A stretch of DNA of 64,000 nucleotides from contig CM037785.1 in the NCBI GenBank assembly GCA_021229015.1, positions 40,792,766 to 40,856,765 of the forward strand, given 5' to 3'. This document shows, in pieces, positions 22,501 through 32,817 of the stretch. Position 1 is the first letter of the stretch, and every line of letters begins with the position of its first letter. Under the pieces are notes generated by a model. It did no database searches, was not told the origin of the DNA, and saw nothing but the letters and a program-made list of their open reading frames with translations. This DNA is from Solen grandis. Lineage: Eukaryota; Mollusca; Bivalvia; Adapedonta; Solenidae. The translations under genes were made by a program, and so were the position numbers.

Positions 22501-25500
22501 GAGATAATCGTCGACTTTTACTCTTCAAAAAGGAGATAGTTGAATAGCATTCGGACATTTCACTTTGCGTTTAAGTCTTCGATTACGATGAGCCAACAAC
22601 TACGGATACGCGGTCAGACTGTTAAAAAATCAAAGAAAGAACGATCTGATAGAATAAGAGCGGCATCCCAGCTGTACCGTCAAACTGTTAAATCAATTTA
22701 TTTGGATGATAATGGATATTTAAAAAGAATTTTTATGATTTTTTTTATAGTTTTGGCAAATTGGTTACCATGGAAATTTCATTTTTACAAAAAAAGTAGC
22801 CCGACAACCTTACTTTTTCTTTTCATTTTTAAACTCGCCATTAAATTCTACTATGGATATCAAAAAATAAAAACATTCTATGAAAGGATTATTATTTAAT
22901 CTTTATTTATTTGCAGAACATGTGTATATTTTCTTTCATTTTTACCCTGTGAGGAAATTCAAAATGACTGTATTGTGTTGAAAAAATGTACAGATGAAAA
23001 AATTACTTAATTATAACATAAAATAAAGTTATTTTGTGTGCAAATTCATGTTTGTTATGTTTGTGTAAAATATCTGGAATATTTTAAGTAACTTGAATAA
23101 ATTAGGCCATTTTGTAGGATTTCACCAAATTGGTTACCATGGAAACTTCATTTTTACTAAAAAAAGTAGCCCGACAACCTTACTTTTTCTTTTCATTTTC
23201 GAACTCGCCATTGAATTCTACTACGGATGTCAAAAAATTAGAAAATTCTATGAAAGGATTATTATTGTAGAAATCTGTAGAAATCGTCCTTAAAGATCGC
23301 ATATAATCATATTAATTATTAGCATGTCAGTATATAAAATATTAAATATATTTACTTTAGTTTAGACATAGAATACTCAGCAAGAATCACGATGATGATT
23401 ACATAATACAATCAAACATTGTGGTTGTACATCGGATTGCGTTTCAAATATTATCAATTAAGTTAATTACACCATTTAAGTTACAAAATGTAATAATACA
23501 ACATAAAAGGAATAATGAAGTTGATAAATAAATAATAATTACCTTAAGAGAAACAAAATATTTCCCTTAACTATATTTATATTTCCATTCACGTATCAAA
23601 TGGCATTGTATGTTAAATATTTGTGTAAGTTTGAATAAGTCCGTCGGTCAATGATTGGTCTGTCAAATCGAGTCCGAAATCAAAGTACAGAGAGACCTGA
23701 AAATAAATCTACAACTACTAAATACATCTACACTTATTTTCAACCCTATGACACATACACAACCTAATAGTCTCAAAAATGTACATTTCACGGCGCGGTC
23801 GCGGATATAAGGTCCTTCTTAAGTACACCTTAAAAAGAATGGTTACCGTGATATGTGCATTATGAAAAAGAGGTGAATACAAGAGTGCTTACTTTCGTCT
23901 TCATAAACAAGAGGGCCATAATGGCCCTAGAACGCTCATCAGAGTATCATCACTTCATTAGAAGATTCAGTTTAATCTTGATTAAAATTCCAGATAAAAA
24001 AAGTACAATTTCTAAATTTATATACAGACTGAATAAGAGCAACTTGCCAATCATTTGCAGGACATCATTCTAAGAGAAAAGTTCGAAAATGCCATGTATA
24101 AAGAAGAAATTCATCATTTTAAATGGAGAAGCATAAGGGAAAATCCCATATTTTTTGCTATTACCAAAATGTATAGTCATAACAACATTGGACACAGATA
24201 CTCGTACACAAAACATGAATGTACAGGAACGAGCAATTCGAAATTTCTTAACACATATACAAACCGGGCTTGGTGCTTACTAGTATTTATTAACGCAGGA
24301 AATGTACATTACAATTAATTGGTCAAGCCATAGGTAATATCTATCTGCATAAAATGGCTCACCGGTAAATCATGAGATTAATTATTTACGGTAGTGCCCT
24401 TCCATTCTGACATGAGCCGACCTTACGTGAGCCCCGAATCTTATGGAGAAAGAATGCATGATGTCGTTCGCAACGTATGTCAACCGTGTCTCGTGGGGTT
24501 AATGAGATAATCAACGTATTTCAACCATGACTCGTGGGGTTTAAGAGATATTCAACGTATTTCAACCGTGACTCGTGGGTTTAATGAGATATTCAACGTA
24601 TTTCAACCGTGACTTGTGGGTTAATGAGATAATCAACGTATTTCAACCTTGACTCGTGGGGTTAATGAGATATTCAATGTATTTCAACCGTGACTTGTGG
24701 GGTTAATGAGATAATCAACGTATTTCAACCGTGACTCGTGGAGTTAATGAGATAATCAGTCTGAAGTGTTTCAGAATCATTAATATTTTGCTGTGTAACG
24801 ACCAAAATATTGGCTCTTAATATTTCAGAAATACATATATTTCCGGCTTTATTTAAAACGTCAACGAGTGGTAACTATTTTTATAGAATATACATTTATT
24901 CGTTTGTAATATGACTGAAATATTTTTATATCGCCTTCATTAGGTAGTAGCGATATTTTTACCGTGATTTTCGATTAAAAGATTACAATTGTCTTTAGCT
25001 AAACAAAATCTATTATATTATCTATTATAAACATATCACGGTAACGTTTCTTTTTTGAGAAGGAACTGACAGCGCCGTGGAATGTAGATCTTTTGGGATT
25101 ATATCTTTGGGGTTGTTTTTCTACATATGACGTCATTGTTAAGGTCAACATGGCAGCATGAAATGTGCCCGCTAGGTCAACAAAATGGCCGCCGCGCATG
25201 CGCTATACCTTTAACGCTTATATGCAAATAAGTTACTATAAATAGAAACAAGATGGTCACCCGGACCTATAAAAGAACCGATTACGTCACCTTTATTTAA
25301 ACTCAAAGTGGGACCTATACTACTGATGACCAATTGGTCAGATCTCACCAGATACTATAATGATTAACTTTGGACGATTATTTCTAAGGTGAGCGAACTA
25401 AGGCTACTTTGGTCTCTTGTTTATCTAAAATCTAGGACTATCTTTATGACGGGTGTATACCTGTCCAATTTGAGCGTCAATTTCTTCCACCAACTTTTCC

Positions 25501-25618
25501 TGGCATGCTGGGTTTAATGCCAGGTAATACAAAATCCAGCCAAGAGTAACTGCAGTTGTCTCAAATCCGGCACCCATGAAAATCAACGAATTGGTAAATA
25601 CCTCTTTGTCTGTCAGAC
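16544..25618 (-). CDS. CYP3-clan cytochrome P450, 3' half, four exons (partial)
   Basis: Haem-thiolate monooxygenase. Exons: 25461-25618, 20916-21004, about 19688-19775 and 16544-16775. The first carries helix I with the oxygen-binding motif (MGAGFETT) and LALNPACQEKLVEEID, donor CAG|GTATAC. The second gives NYDNVFKLQYLDMV and the helix K motif ETLR (ExxR). The third gives VTPLALHFSTEYWEEPSKFN and PER. The last completes PERF and has the haem loop FGVGPRSCIG with the cysteine ligand, ending in VNLKDIF and stop. Splice phases match at 25461/21004 (phase 0) and at the PER/F junction (phase 2). Two oddities: about 20 expected residues between ETLR and the third exon were not found, and that exon's 5' side runs into an A12 tract with no pyrimidine-rich acceptor. 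Exons upstream of helix I are missing, because the contig ends 181 bp further on. Pseudogenisation is possible. Confidence 0.85.
17590..19411. repeat. Minisatellite, 25-bp unit, about 1.8 kb, in the last P450 intron
   Basis: The unit reads GATAGTGATAGGTTGGATTC then ATTGT and is repeated roughly 70 times with few changes (GTGATA/ATGATA, TTGGATTC/TTGCATTC, AGGTT/AGATT). Unit variants cluster in longer blocks from 18480 onward, suggesting higher-order duplication. It begins abruptly after 17590 and ends at ATTCATTGTGTTTTTC. It makes up most of the intron between the PERF exon and the haem exon. Confidence 0.95.
20260..20570 (+). mobile_element. tRNA-derived SINE with target-site duplication
   Basis: The head has pol III boxes (box A TGGCCGAGTGG, box B GGATTCGATCC). 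A body with AAAAATGGTACTGGTAAAGC follows, then a 3' end GCTGGGACGTTAACCCC and an (AAAC)n-type tail. TATTCTGACC occurs at 20250-20259 and again at 20571-20580, a perfect 10-bp target duplication. The element lies in the intron between the ETLR and PER exons of the P450 gene. Open frames 20155-20430 and 20238-20453 are by-products. Confidence 0.9.
21497..22310 (-). mobile_element. Tandem array of three 262-bp units with tRNA-like box and LTR-like ends (TRIM-like)
   Basis: Three units recur at an exact 262-bp step, with a partial fourth boundary at about 22300. Read on the minus strand, each unit can be set as a TGTCTAAGACACC...CCCTGTGACA segment followed by TTTGGCGCC(C/A)AACGTGGG, which resembles a retroelement primer-binding site next to an LTR ending in CA. 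Each segment carries a tRNA-like sequence at 21545-21615, 21803-21877 and 22065-22139. Each has GTAGCTCAG, an anticodon-like stem TTCGC/GCGAA, and GGTTCGAGTCC (copies 2 and 3). It could instead be an ordinary tandem repeat of a tRNA-SINE. Minus-strand open frames starting MEEDNVTVPIT run through it but look incidental. Confidence 0.55.
22453..23289. mobile_element. TTAA-flanked element with internal 140-bp duplication
   Basis: TTAA occurs immediately outside both ends (22449-22452 and 23290-23293). The ends are short inverted repeats beginning GGACG / CGTCC. TTAA duplication is the signature of piggyBac-type elements. Two diverged direct copies lie inside, at about 22757-22895 and 23131-23270 (both with AAAGTAGCCCGACAACCTTA). 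The open frame 22540-22899 starts with a basic segment (QTVKKSKKERSDRIRAASQL) that I do not recognise. The terminal match is short, so the family call is tentative. Confidence 0.45.
24473..24757. repeat. Tandem repeat, unit about 41 bp, seven copies
   Basis: The unit reads TCAACGTATTTCAACCGTGA then CTCGTGGGGTTAATGAGATA, repeated about seven times with small changes. It lies within the 4.1-kb element. No coding meaning is apparent. Confidence 0.9.
25128..25262 (+). promoter_or_regulatory. Compact promoter-like motif set at the right end of the 4.1-kb element
   Basis: In order: a perfect CRE TGACGTCA (25128-25135), a YY1-like AAAATGGCCGCC (25182-25193), a perfect NRF1 palindrome GCGCATGCGC (25194-25203), an octamer ATGCAAAT (25222-25229), a TATAAATA box (25237-25244) and AAGATGG (25250). 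The octamer is conserved in the inverted left end (ATTTGCAT, 21353-21360). The arrangement is what a core promoter would look like. Whether it drives an element gene or acts on the P450 locus is unknown. Confidence 0.45.
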
Positions 25619-25690
25619 CTAAAGTAAATTGTCTAGATTTCAAGCTTCAACATATTCGATAACCCATCGAAGAAAGGAATCATTGCTAGC

Positions 25691-25765
25691 ATGGGTGTCA
25701 GGATAGAGCAGTGGTTACGAATTTGCTACTCACTAATTTGTCCCGGGTTCGATTCTTGGTCAAGA
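25691..25765 (+). repeat. tRNA-like SINE head, cut by the assembly gap
   Basis: Box A-like ATAGAGCAGTGGTTACG and box B GGGTTCGATTC are spaced as in a tRNA. The sequence runs into the N gap 33 bp further on, so the body cannot be seen. Confidence 0.55.
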
Positions 25766-25798
25766 TATCAAACCTGTAATTATATCGAAGAAATTCCT

Positions 25799-25898
25799 NN
25801 NNNNNNNNNNNNNNNNNNNNNNNNNNNNNNNNNNNNNNNNNNNNNNNNNNNNNNNNNNNNNNNNNNNNNNNNNNNNNNNNNNNNNNNNNNNNNNNNNN
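25799..25898. other. Assembly gap, 100 N
   Basis: Exactly 100 N, the conventional size for a scaffold join of unknown length. It lies 181 bp upstream of the first visible exon of the 3'-half P450 gene, so the missing 5' exons may lie in or beyond it. Confidence 0.98.
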
Positions 25899-25909
25899 AA
25901 TTTTAATAC

Positions 25910-26230
25910 AAAGGGCATTATTCTGAAAACAATATTTTCTGAGTTATGCCCATTTTATACTTAGAATTTTGGTCAAAATTGTTTATTAAATAGAAAGATT
26001 TGAAAACTGTGACAGGTATCAACACGTAACTTGGAATACTTGGTAATCAGGACATGGCGAAGTTGTAAGACAATGGGGCATTATTCTGAAAGCAATATTT
26101 TCGGAATAATGTCCCTTTTAACTTAGAATGTTTGTTAAAATTGTTTATTGATAGAATATTTTTAAAACTCAGTCTATCAAAGATATTGTACTCATTCTTG
26201 GCAACCTTGCTAAAGCGGACAAGTAACATA
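25910..26230. repeat. Two-copy direct repeat, about 160-bp period
   Basis: GGGCATTATTCTGAAA.CAATATTTTC and the following TTAGAAT..TTG.TAAAATTGTTTATT recur at about 25911 and 26077. Moderately diverged. The first copy begins at the contig edge, so more copies may be missing in the gap. Confidence 0.75.
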
Positions 26231-26351
26231 ACTCAATGATCAGTATTTTTAGAGTTTTGCCTACATGAAAAATAATTGAACATAACATCATATTATCATA
26301 ATTTTCAACAGAACATCTTTCATTAATTAATCATCATTACATGTAAATCAG

Positions 26352-26747
26352 ACATCCTACGGAAACGTTAAAGGGCCTTCAATTAATGACATGTTTTGTG
26401 TTAAGTCAAAAACTTTCTATTCGCCTTGATCAGATACTTTAACACTTGTCAGTTTATATATCTCGCAAACACTAAATCTATATAGATAATGCGTCTATAC
26501 TTTTCTCAATATGATTGATGTTTTTGTCAAAGCGAAAGACTGAAATTTTTAATAAATCGAAAAGGGGCTAATTCGCCTTGACAAAAACATTCAAACATGT
26601 CGTGAAAATTAAAGTTGCAATATCTATAAAATTCTCTTTATGCGAGCTAAATAAATTGACAAGTGTTAAAATATCTGATCAATGCGAATAAAAAAATGTC
26701 GACTTAGCACAAAACATGTCATTAATTGAAGGCCCTTTAACGTTTCC
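26352..26747. mobile_element. 396-bp inverted-repeat element
   Basis: The left end CTACGGAAACGTTAAAGGGC (then CTTCAATTAATGACATGTTTTGTG) is repeated in perfect inversion at the right end. The inverted match continues, less perfectly, through TCAGATA..TTAACACTTGTCA and the GTTTTTGTCAA core, so nearly the whole element can fold back. It is non-coding and has MITE-like or foldback character. A short TCA/ATC-type flank duplication is uncertain. Confidence 0.85.
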
Positions 26748-27754
26748 GTAGTCATCATATCAAAACAAGATAATATCGTTTTAAAATTTTTTAAAATGAC
26801 ATGCTTCTTCAACAAGACATGATCTTTATTAACTAAATACCATTAACCAGAAGTTATTTTAATACAATTTTAGACCCGGCATTATCTTTATTTACTAAAC
26901 ATGAGTAAACGAACGAATACTATTCTAGTTGTTAACATTAGACAGTTACGGGGTTCCATATATAGACTTTCTGCTTCTGATATTTATAAACATTCTAGAA
27001 ATATGTCGTTGGAACTACGTCAAGCATTACAAACGACTTTCGGAACATACACAAATGTTCCAGATTTGATTGTAAAAAAAAAGGAAAATAACTTTCTAAC
27101 GTATCTAATTTGATATATAGTATTAAATAAACAAATACATTTATAAATATGATCATTTTTTCACGGTGATCATTTGTAAACGGATCTTTTTTGAGCGCCA
27201 ACTTTATGTCTGAATTAATATATTTTCTTCCATTACTTTTACAGACACTTTTAATCAGATGCATGAGTACTGGTGATGCATCGATTAGATTATGTAAATG
27301 ATGACAAAAGTTTCGTCTCTCCCTTTATTTAGAGGGTAAACTGGCCAAAATCTACGGCCGGCTTTTATTAACAATAGTTTTCTTTGCTGCCCTTAGAAAA
27401 AGCTTACGTACACAGCAAGTGCTCACGAGAAATTCTTTGTTTAAACATGTTTTCTTTTTGTTACTTACCGTTTTTTCTTTGGTTTGGGCGGATATAAGAC
27501 TTTATTTAATAATGAGCGATAATTCTAATTGTGTGCCTAGTTATAACACGGAGCGGTGTACGGTAACACTTAGAATCGCATTTGAAATACGCTAACATCA
27601 AAATGTTATACTGGTCATGTCCAACGAACAAAATTATTGGTTCAACATTGTCTAATTACGACGTCAATGTTTCTGAAAATGTCGTAAAGTTTCACACGAG
27701 TTAAGTTTAGTTTCCGTAGGTCCTGTAAAGGTAACACCCAAAATGTTTTAATAT

Positions 27755-30074
27755 TATGGAGGCTATTCGTTGCCAAAAATCCAGCCTTGTTGATCTGAGT
27801 TTAACAGTTTATTTTCCGACAAAATTCACAATTCATTTGAATTTCTTAATATTTAAACTCCAGAGATACATTCTTGGACTGAATTTGCCGATGCAACATT
27901 GTAAATACGTATTTCAACAAAATGCATTTTGATAAACTACAAAACGCATTCTTCTTTAACGCTCGCAACTTTACATTGTCCGACAATCATGATTCGGTTC
28001 AGCTTAATCCAGGTTTACACGTTTGCAATGTTGATAAATAAGCTCCGCCCATTTCCCCGTTCACTACATCATTGTAAATAAACGTAATTGTCCGCTCACA
28101 TTCGGTATTTTCCGACAACGACTGGCAAATCTCCACGCAGTTATCTCTCATGTACGAATAAGGGAAGTGTTGCAGCGTGTAGGTCTACACATTCAAGGTA
28201 AATGCATTATGAGAATTAAACAGTATCACAATTATTTACTTAGCACCATGTGTTTCAGTTGCATGAGTGCCATTGTATGCAGGTATTGAATCAACATCAG
28301 AAGATATAAAAAAGATTAGTTTTTGAAACGTACCCCACCTATATTGTAAAGCCAGCAATATAAGAGCAGCATGGCGAAAATTTAGATTTTTATATCCCTG
28401 GCCAGGATTTTAACGTTGATGTTTTTTTTATTCGAGCCACCAAAGCCACATGATATGAGAACCCACTTCACCACAATTGAACTTTTTTCAAAATTTAATA
28501 TCTAGCCACTGCCATTACTGGTGTTGTGAATTCGCGCTCAATGCCACTTTCATAAAAAAAAGTCGATTTTTTTATTCACAATTTTCAGTAAAACAATGCA
28601 TAATTTTCACAAACAGAGCTAAGGTGTATCGGACTCAATTTTTTGAATAACAATTCAAGAACACATCCAAAATTAAGGTGCCTTAAGTAGTCAATATTGA
28701 CTATTGGCAGTATAAAGTTCAAGTTGAAGTATTCATTATGTCTTTAATCAGGAGATGTTCTATAAAGATATAAGATATCTCCTGCTTTAATAAAGACTGA
28801 TCCTTTGCTTGTCACCTAGGATATTAATGTTTTAAATGCAAAAAAGTGTCTGACTTCCAATTTTATTTTGAATCTCTGTGTTTGTTCATATACATACCTG
28901 CAGATTGATTAATTTCTTTAAGAAAATACACAAAAGTTACATGCCATCAACTGTCTGTGTCTTAATCCAACTCTCAATGTTTTTTTTCCAGAAAGTAAAA
29001 ATCACTACTTGACTATAAATCAAGATTTTTATGCAAAAAAAAAAAAAAATATATATTTATAGAAGGAATAAGTCAAATTGATATTTAAGGTTCAGTTAAG
29101 TTGCTGCTTTACTATTGTCCAATTTTCAAGTCAAAACAGATGGAAGATTTGCTACAGATAGATCTATACAATATTTTTTACAGGCCAAATTCAGGCTGCT
29201 GCCTTTCCCAGTAATATTAAGTAACATTTAATTACTATATCACAAATATAACCTTAATACTAGGGTGTGAATGGATAAGAAAAAAGAGGAAAAAAATATA
29301 TGCAGTTTCTAATGTAAAGCTTTCATTTCTTAATATTCACTTATAACGTTAGTAAAATTAAAACCAAAATTATGAAGCTTAAATGTCTGTACATAGCAAC
29401 TGCCCTTTCATAGATCTACATTACATTTTTTCAACCATATTTTTTTCGTTTTCATTTTACCATGTATATATTAAAAGAGTCCAAAGGTAAGTATAATGAT
29501 TAACAAAATTATATAAAATTATTGTATCTACAAAGTATCATTTTCAGACTCGGGTAAATACGAAATCTTTCTGTACTTGCCGATATATCATGGTGTAAGA
29601 GTTACCTCTCTTTATTTTCCGCTCGTGGAATTTGACTCCGCCTTTAAATCTTCGCCTATTTCCGTGATACTGCCATATATGGAAGTTGCAAAATCGTCTA
29701 CAAATGTTAATCGCGTAGAAATGTAAAAGCCAAGTATGCAGTTGTAAACCTGAGAGTGTTATCTGATGTGGCTCCATTCTCGAACGTCGTGATGTACGGC
29801 GTCAAACGCGTCGTGTATGTCGTTGTACATTTCGTAATTTTGAGTTTGAAAAATTATAAATATTATTTGCATTTTATCTTAGCTGCATGTTACCAAATTA
29901 CACACTAGAAGTAAAAACGTTACTAGTTAAATCGAGATAATCAAAACGCACAATACGAGCACAATATGTACCTCTCGGATAAACATTTATACTTTTACAA
30001 ATCTGTTTAGTTGAACCGAAGTATAAATTGTCATAATTACAAGGCTGGATTTTTGGCAACGAATAGCCTCCATA
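27755..30074. mobile_element. 2.3-kb TIR element with TAATAT target duplication
   Basis: The ends are TATGGAGGCTATTCGTTGCC then AAAAATCCAGCCTTG and its inverse, a 35-bp match. TAATAT flanks both sides (27749-27754 and 30075-30080). The interior is AT-rich. The only sizeable frame is 29544-29777 (minus), which begins MEPHQITLSGLQLHTWLLHF near the right end and has no domain I recognise. With no transposase seen, it appears non-autonomous or degenerate. The superfamily is not assigned. Confidence 0.8.
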
Positions 30075-30296
30075 TAATATGAGGTAACACTTAGAATAAA
30101 GAAGCCTAACACCTTCCGAGCAAAACGATTACACTGACATGTACATAACTTCCTCTTACGCGGGGGAATGAGAAGTTTCAGTAAAATAGGTGTAACTAAG
30201 TCTTGAAATAAGTGTTACATTTACTTTCTAGAGACATCACTCTAGGAATGGTGTATTTCCAAAGCCTATACCACATTTGGTGTAACCCTTGTAGCA

Positions 30297-30486
30297 ACGT
30301 TAAATGTCGCACCAACGCTAAATGTCGCACATGTCGTTATATCTCGCAAGGCTGATGCTAAATGTCGCAACCAACGCTAAATGTCGCAAAACCTCCTGGC
30401 GTTATACGTCTGATTTGTAACGCCAAATGTCGCAAAAGATTGCACTGCCGCTATATGTCGCAACATGAACGCTAAATGTCGCAATC
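30297..30486. repeat. Array of nine short CGCTAAATGTCGCA-type motifs
   Basis: Copies start at about 30298, 30315, 30334, 30355, 30374, 30399, 30418, 30449 and 30469, all on the same strand. Most read (A)CGCTAAATGTCGCA and two or three are degenerate. The spacing is irregular (17-31 bp) and the spacers are not alike, which is unlike an ordinary minisatellite. Function unknown. Confidence 0.75.
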
Positions 30487-30883
30487 ATTTATAAGTGGAA
30501 ATTAATAATCCCACAGAACAACATACTACAGAATCGCAGTGCCAAACAATCGTTTATATTAATTTCGAGTTGTTCACACGAAACAGTTTGGGCAAGTTCT
30601 ATTTATACTAATATAATCTTCATTTCATTTGTTTCTTCTTCCCCGGAGCAACTTTGAAAGAGAAATGGGTCTTGCATATACACGTTTTTCAAGTAAGAAG
30701 TACAAATGATCACGCAATTCAGTGGATGAAATGTAGGTCCTTTTCAAAACAAAAATATATGAACGATTAAAAAGAATAATATTATTACAAAGTAACAAGT
30801 TAAATAGCCATTAAAATAATTAGTCTGATAATTTTAAAACATTATACACTTTTTAATATTTTGATTATCAACCTAGAGTTTCG

Positions 30884-30951
30884 AACCCACGCGAAGTGAT
30901 ACTGAAAGGAGCGGTAGACGGAGTCGCTACCACTACGCCACTTTGGAGCCT
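30884..30951 (-). repeat. tRNA-like sequence (SINE head)
   Basis: On the minus strand GTGGCGTAGTGGTAGCG resembles box A and GTGGGTTCGAAACTC box B, with tRNA-like spacing. The arms do not form a clean cloverleaf by eye, so a functional tRNA gene is not claimed. Confidence 0.45.
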
Positions 30952-30959
30952 TATTGTAA

Positions 30960-32810
30960 ATGGAATTAGAACACATATAACATTATTTTTGGGCAGTTTA
31001 ATAAAACGATTCAATTTCGTTGGGGAAAAAATAAGCTCTATTTTGTAATTACTGAGTCAGCTAGTTGTATTTTGTTAAGCTTCTGGAAGGTAAAATAACT
31101 CTGTATATAACATAAACGAAATAATAAATGCTAATGAAATATATATATTTTCATAAAAAAAACCCCCAAAACAACAACAAATAAACATTTGAATTTAAAA
31201 CCAATTTAATGCCCGTTCGAAAGATATTACAAGTGAGGTATAAAAAGTGTGGTCAGATGGTCAGAAGTCAGGCTCAAAGTAAGTTTCTGCACACTGCAGA
31301 CTTTCTCTAACGTTAGCTTAAGGCGAAATCAATCGGCCTTTACCGTTGTACGGTTTAGGTCTCAATTCAAGCATGATCCTGGTCGTGGGCTCTCATGCAA
31401 AGTGTTCATCTTTCTCTTTATTTGTTTCTGTCTTAATCATTTTAAAATATGCTATATGGTCCATTTTATAAAAAAAAAATCTGTCTCAAAATCTTTATAC
31501 TCTATTTTCATTTCATTTGTTTCTTCATCCCCCTGGAAATCTCTTTCTTCAAATAATACAACAGTCCGTCTCATACATTCACTTTTCCCTCTTTAAGTCT
31601 CTTTACACTAGCAGCATTTTACAATCTCTCCTGCAATGTCTCGCTTACATTTCATCTTTCCCCAATAATGTTTCCCCAATAATGTCCCTCAGTCCTCATT
31701 TGATTCTGTATATTTATCAGGAAGCCGGCTGCACGTGTGTTAATGTTTCGAAAGGAGACACTGGGGAATTAGGTACCGGTAGAGAATTTGATAGAGGGAA
31801 TAGTTTATGAATGAAATGACTGTGTTACTTGAAGAAAGATGGAATGTCAGTATGAACTTGCCCTAACTGCTCCGCTGACTATAGTCTTCGTGAGATTCCA
31901 CTCTTTCTACCTTTTCAAAAGGGAAACAACTCGGAATGAATATCGAAAATTGACTGGCACTGCGATTCTATAGCCCCTCCAGCACTATCAGTGCTTTGAT
32001 TTTTATCTTGACATTATATATCGTCAGATATTTTTTAAGCCTAAGACATTCATTTTCAATTCAAAATTAAACCTAACGGACTGTATAACGGATGAATTAG
32101 GGACACATGGCACAGTCCATAACGGCCAATGTTTCTGTTTAAATGCATATATTTATGTACAGGAGCGACGTATCCAATAAAAATTCAAATAAAAAAATGA
32201 ATTTTGAAATTGTGATTTTACTCTCTTTTTTTTTTCCAGCCGCTTTTTGAGACAGCAGAATATCTTTGATATTGAGTATACATATTATTTCAAATCATCC
32301 TTATGTTCACAAATAGATGTAGAATAAAATTTAAACATATTTAAACTTATATAAATACTTTGGCCTAAACGGTAAGTGTCTATGAAAAAGAAAGTCAGCG
32401 ATAAACAATAAAGGCTCATTTTGCCTCCAAAAGCAGTATACGAGTATAATATAATATTCTTCAGACAGAAAAGCAAAGTGTGTGTTACAGATTTGTAACG
32501 AGATGCAATCTGTACATAACCGTTGACGACAACGTTACTACAATGCATAAATAAGAAAGAACCTTTTACTAAAGTACATTCAATTGTTTATAAAATAAAC
32601 TAAATATGCATATTCCGCATATCCTCGTCAATTTCCCATAGACATTCCGAATGTCTCCGTTAGCGAATCACGAGTGCATAAATTGGTGACGTAGCAGATA
32701 AAAAATATGTTTCAAATTATTTCCGTGAAACAACAGAATTGTCTTTATCTAAATGCAAAGAAATCCTAATTTATTGCATGCCAATAAGGTAATCGTTCTT
32801 GGTGGCTCGA
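30960..32810. other. Intergenic, no gene recognised
   Basis: AT-rich. Plus-strand frames 31249-31596 and 31517-31810 and minus-strand frame 32285-32548 show no recognisable family text. No repeat stands out apart from short homopolymers. Confidence 0.45.
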
Positions 32811-32817
32811 TTCTTAC

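Larger units (their letters stand above)
21256..25330. mobile_element. Approximately 4.1-kb element with about 200-bp inverted ends in a P450 intron
   Basis: The left end (about 21256-21475) is inverted at the right end (about 25120-25330). Shared blocks are CAGTAGTA, GTAATCGGTTCTTTT, TATAGGT, AGTAACT(T/C)ATTTGCAT, CTTGTTGA and AACAATGAC(A/G)TCAT. No transposase-like frame was recognised inside. The interior has been colonised by a tandem array of tRNA-bearing units, a TTAA-flanked element and a 41-bp tandem repeat. The element occupies nearly all of the intron between the helix I and helix K exons of the P450 gene. It could be a DNA transposon, or two inverted copies of a shorter promoter-bearing repeat. 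Confidence 0.6.

Noticed and set aside
22540..22899. 119-residue plus-strand protein
   Set aside because: The second half is the repeated module of a TTAA element, which recurs at 23131-23270 in altered form.
29544..29777. Transposase fragment in the TIR element
   Set aside because: No catalytic or domain motif is visible in the 77 residues. Kept only as an unexplained frame.
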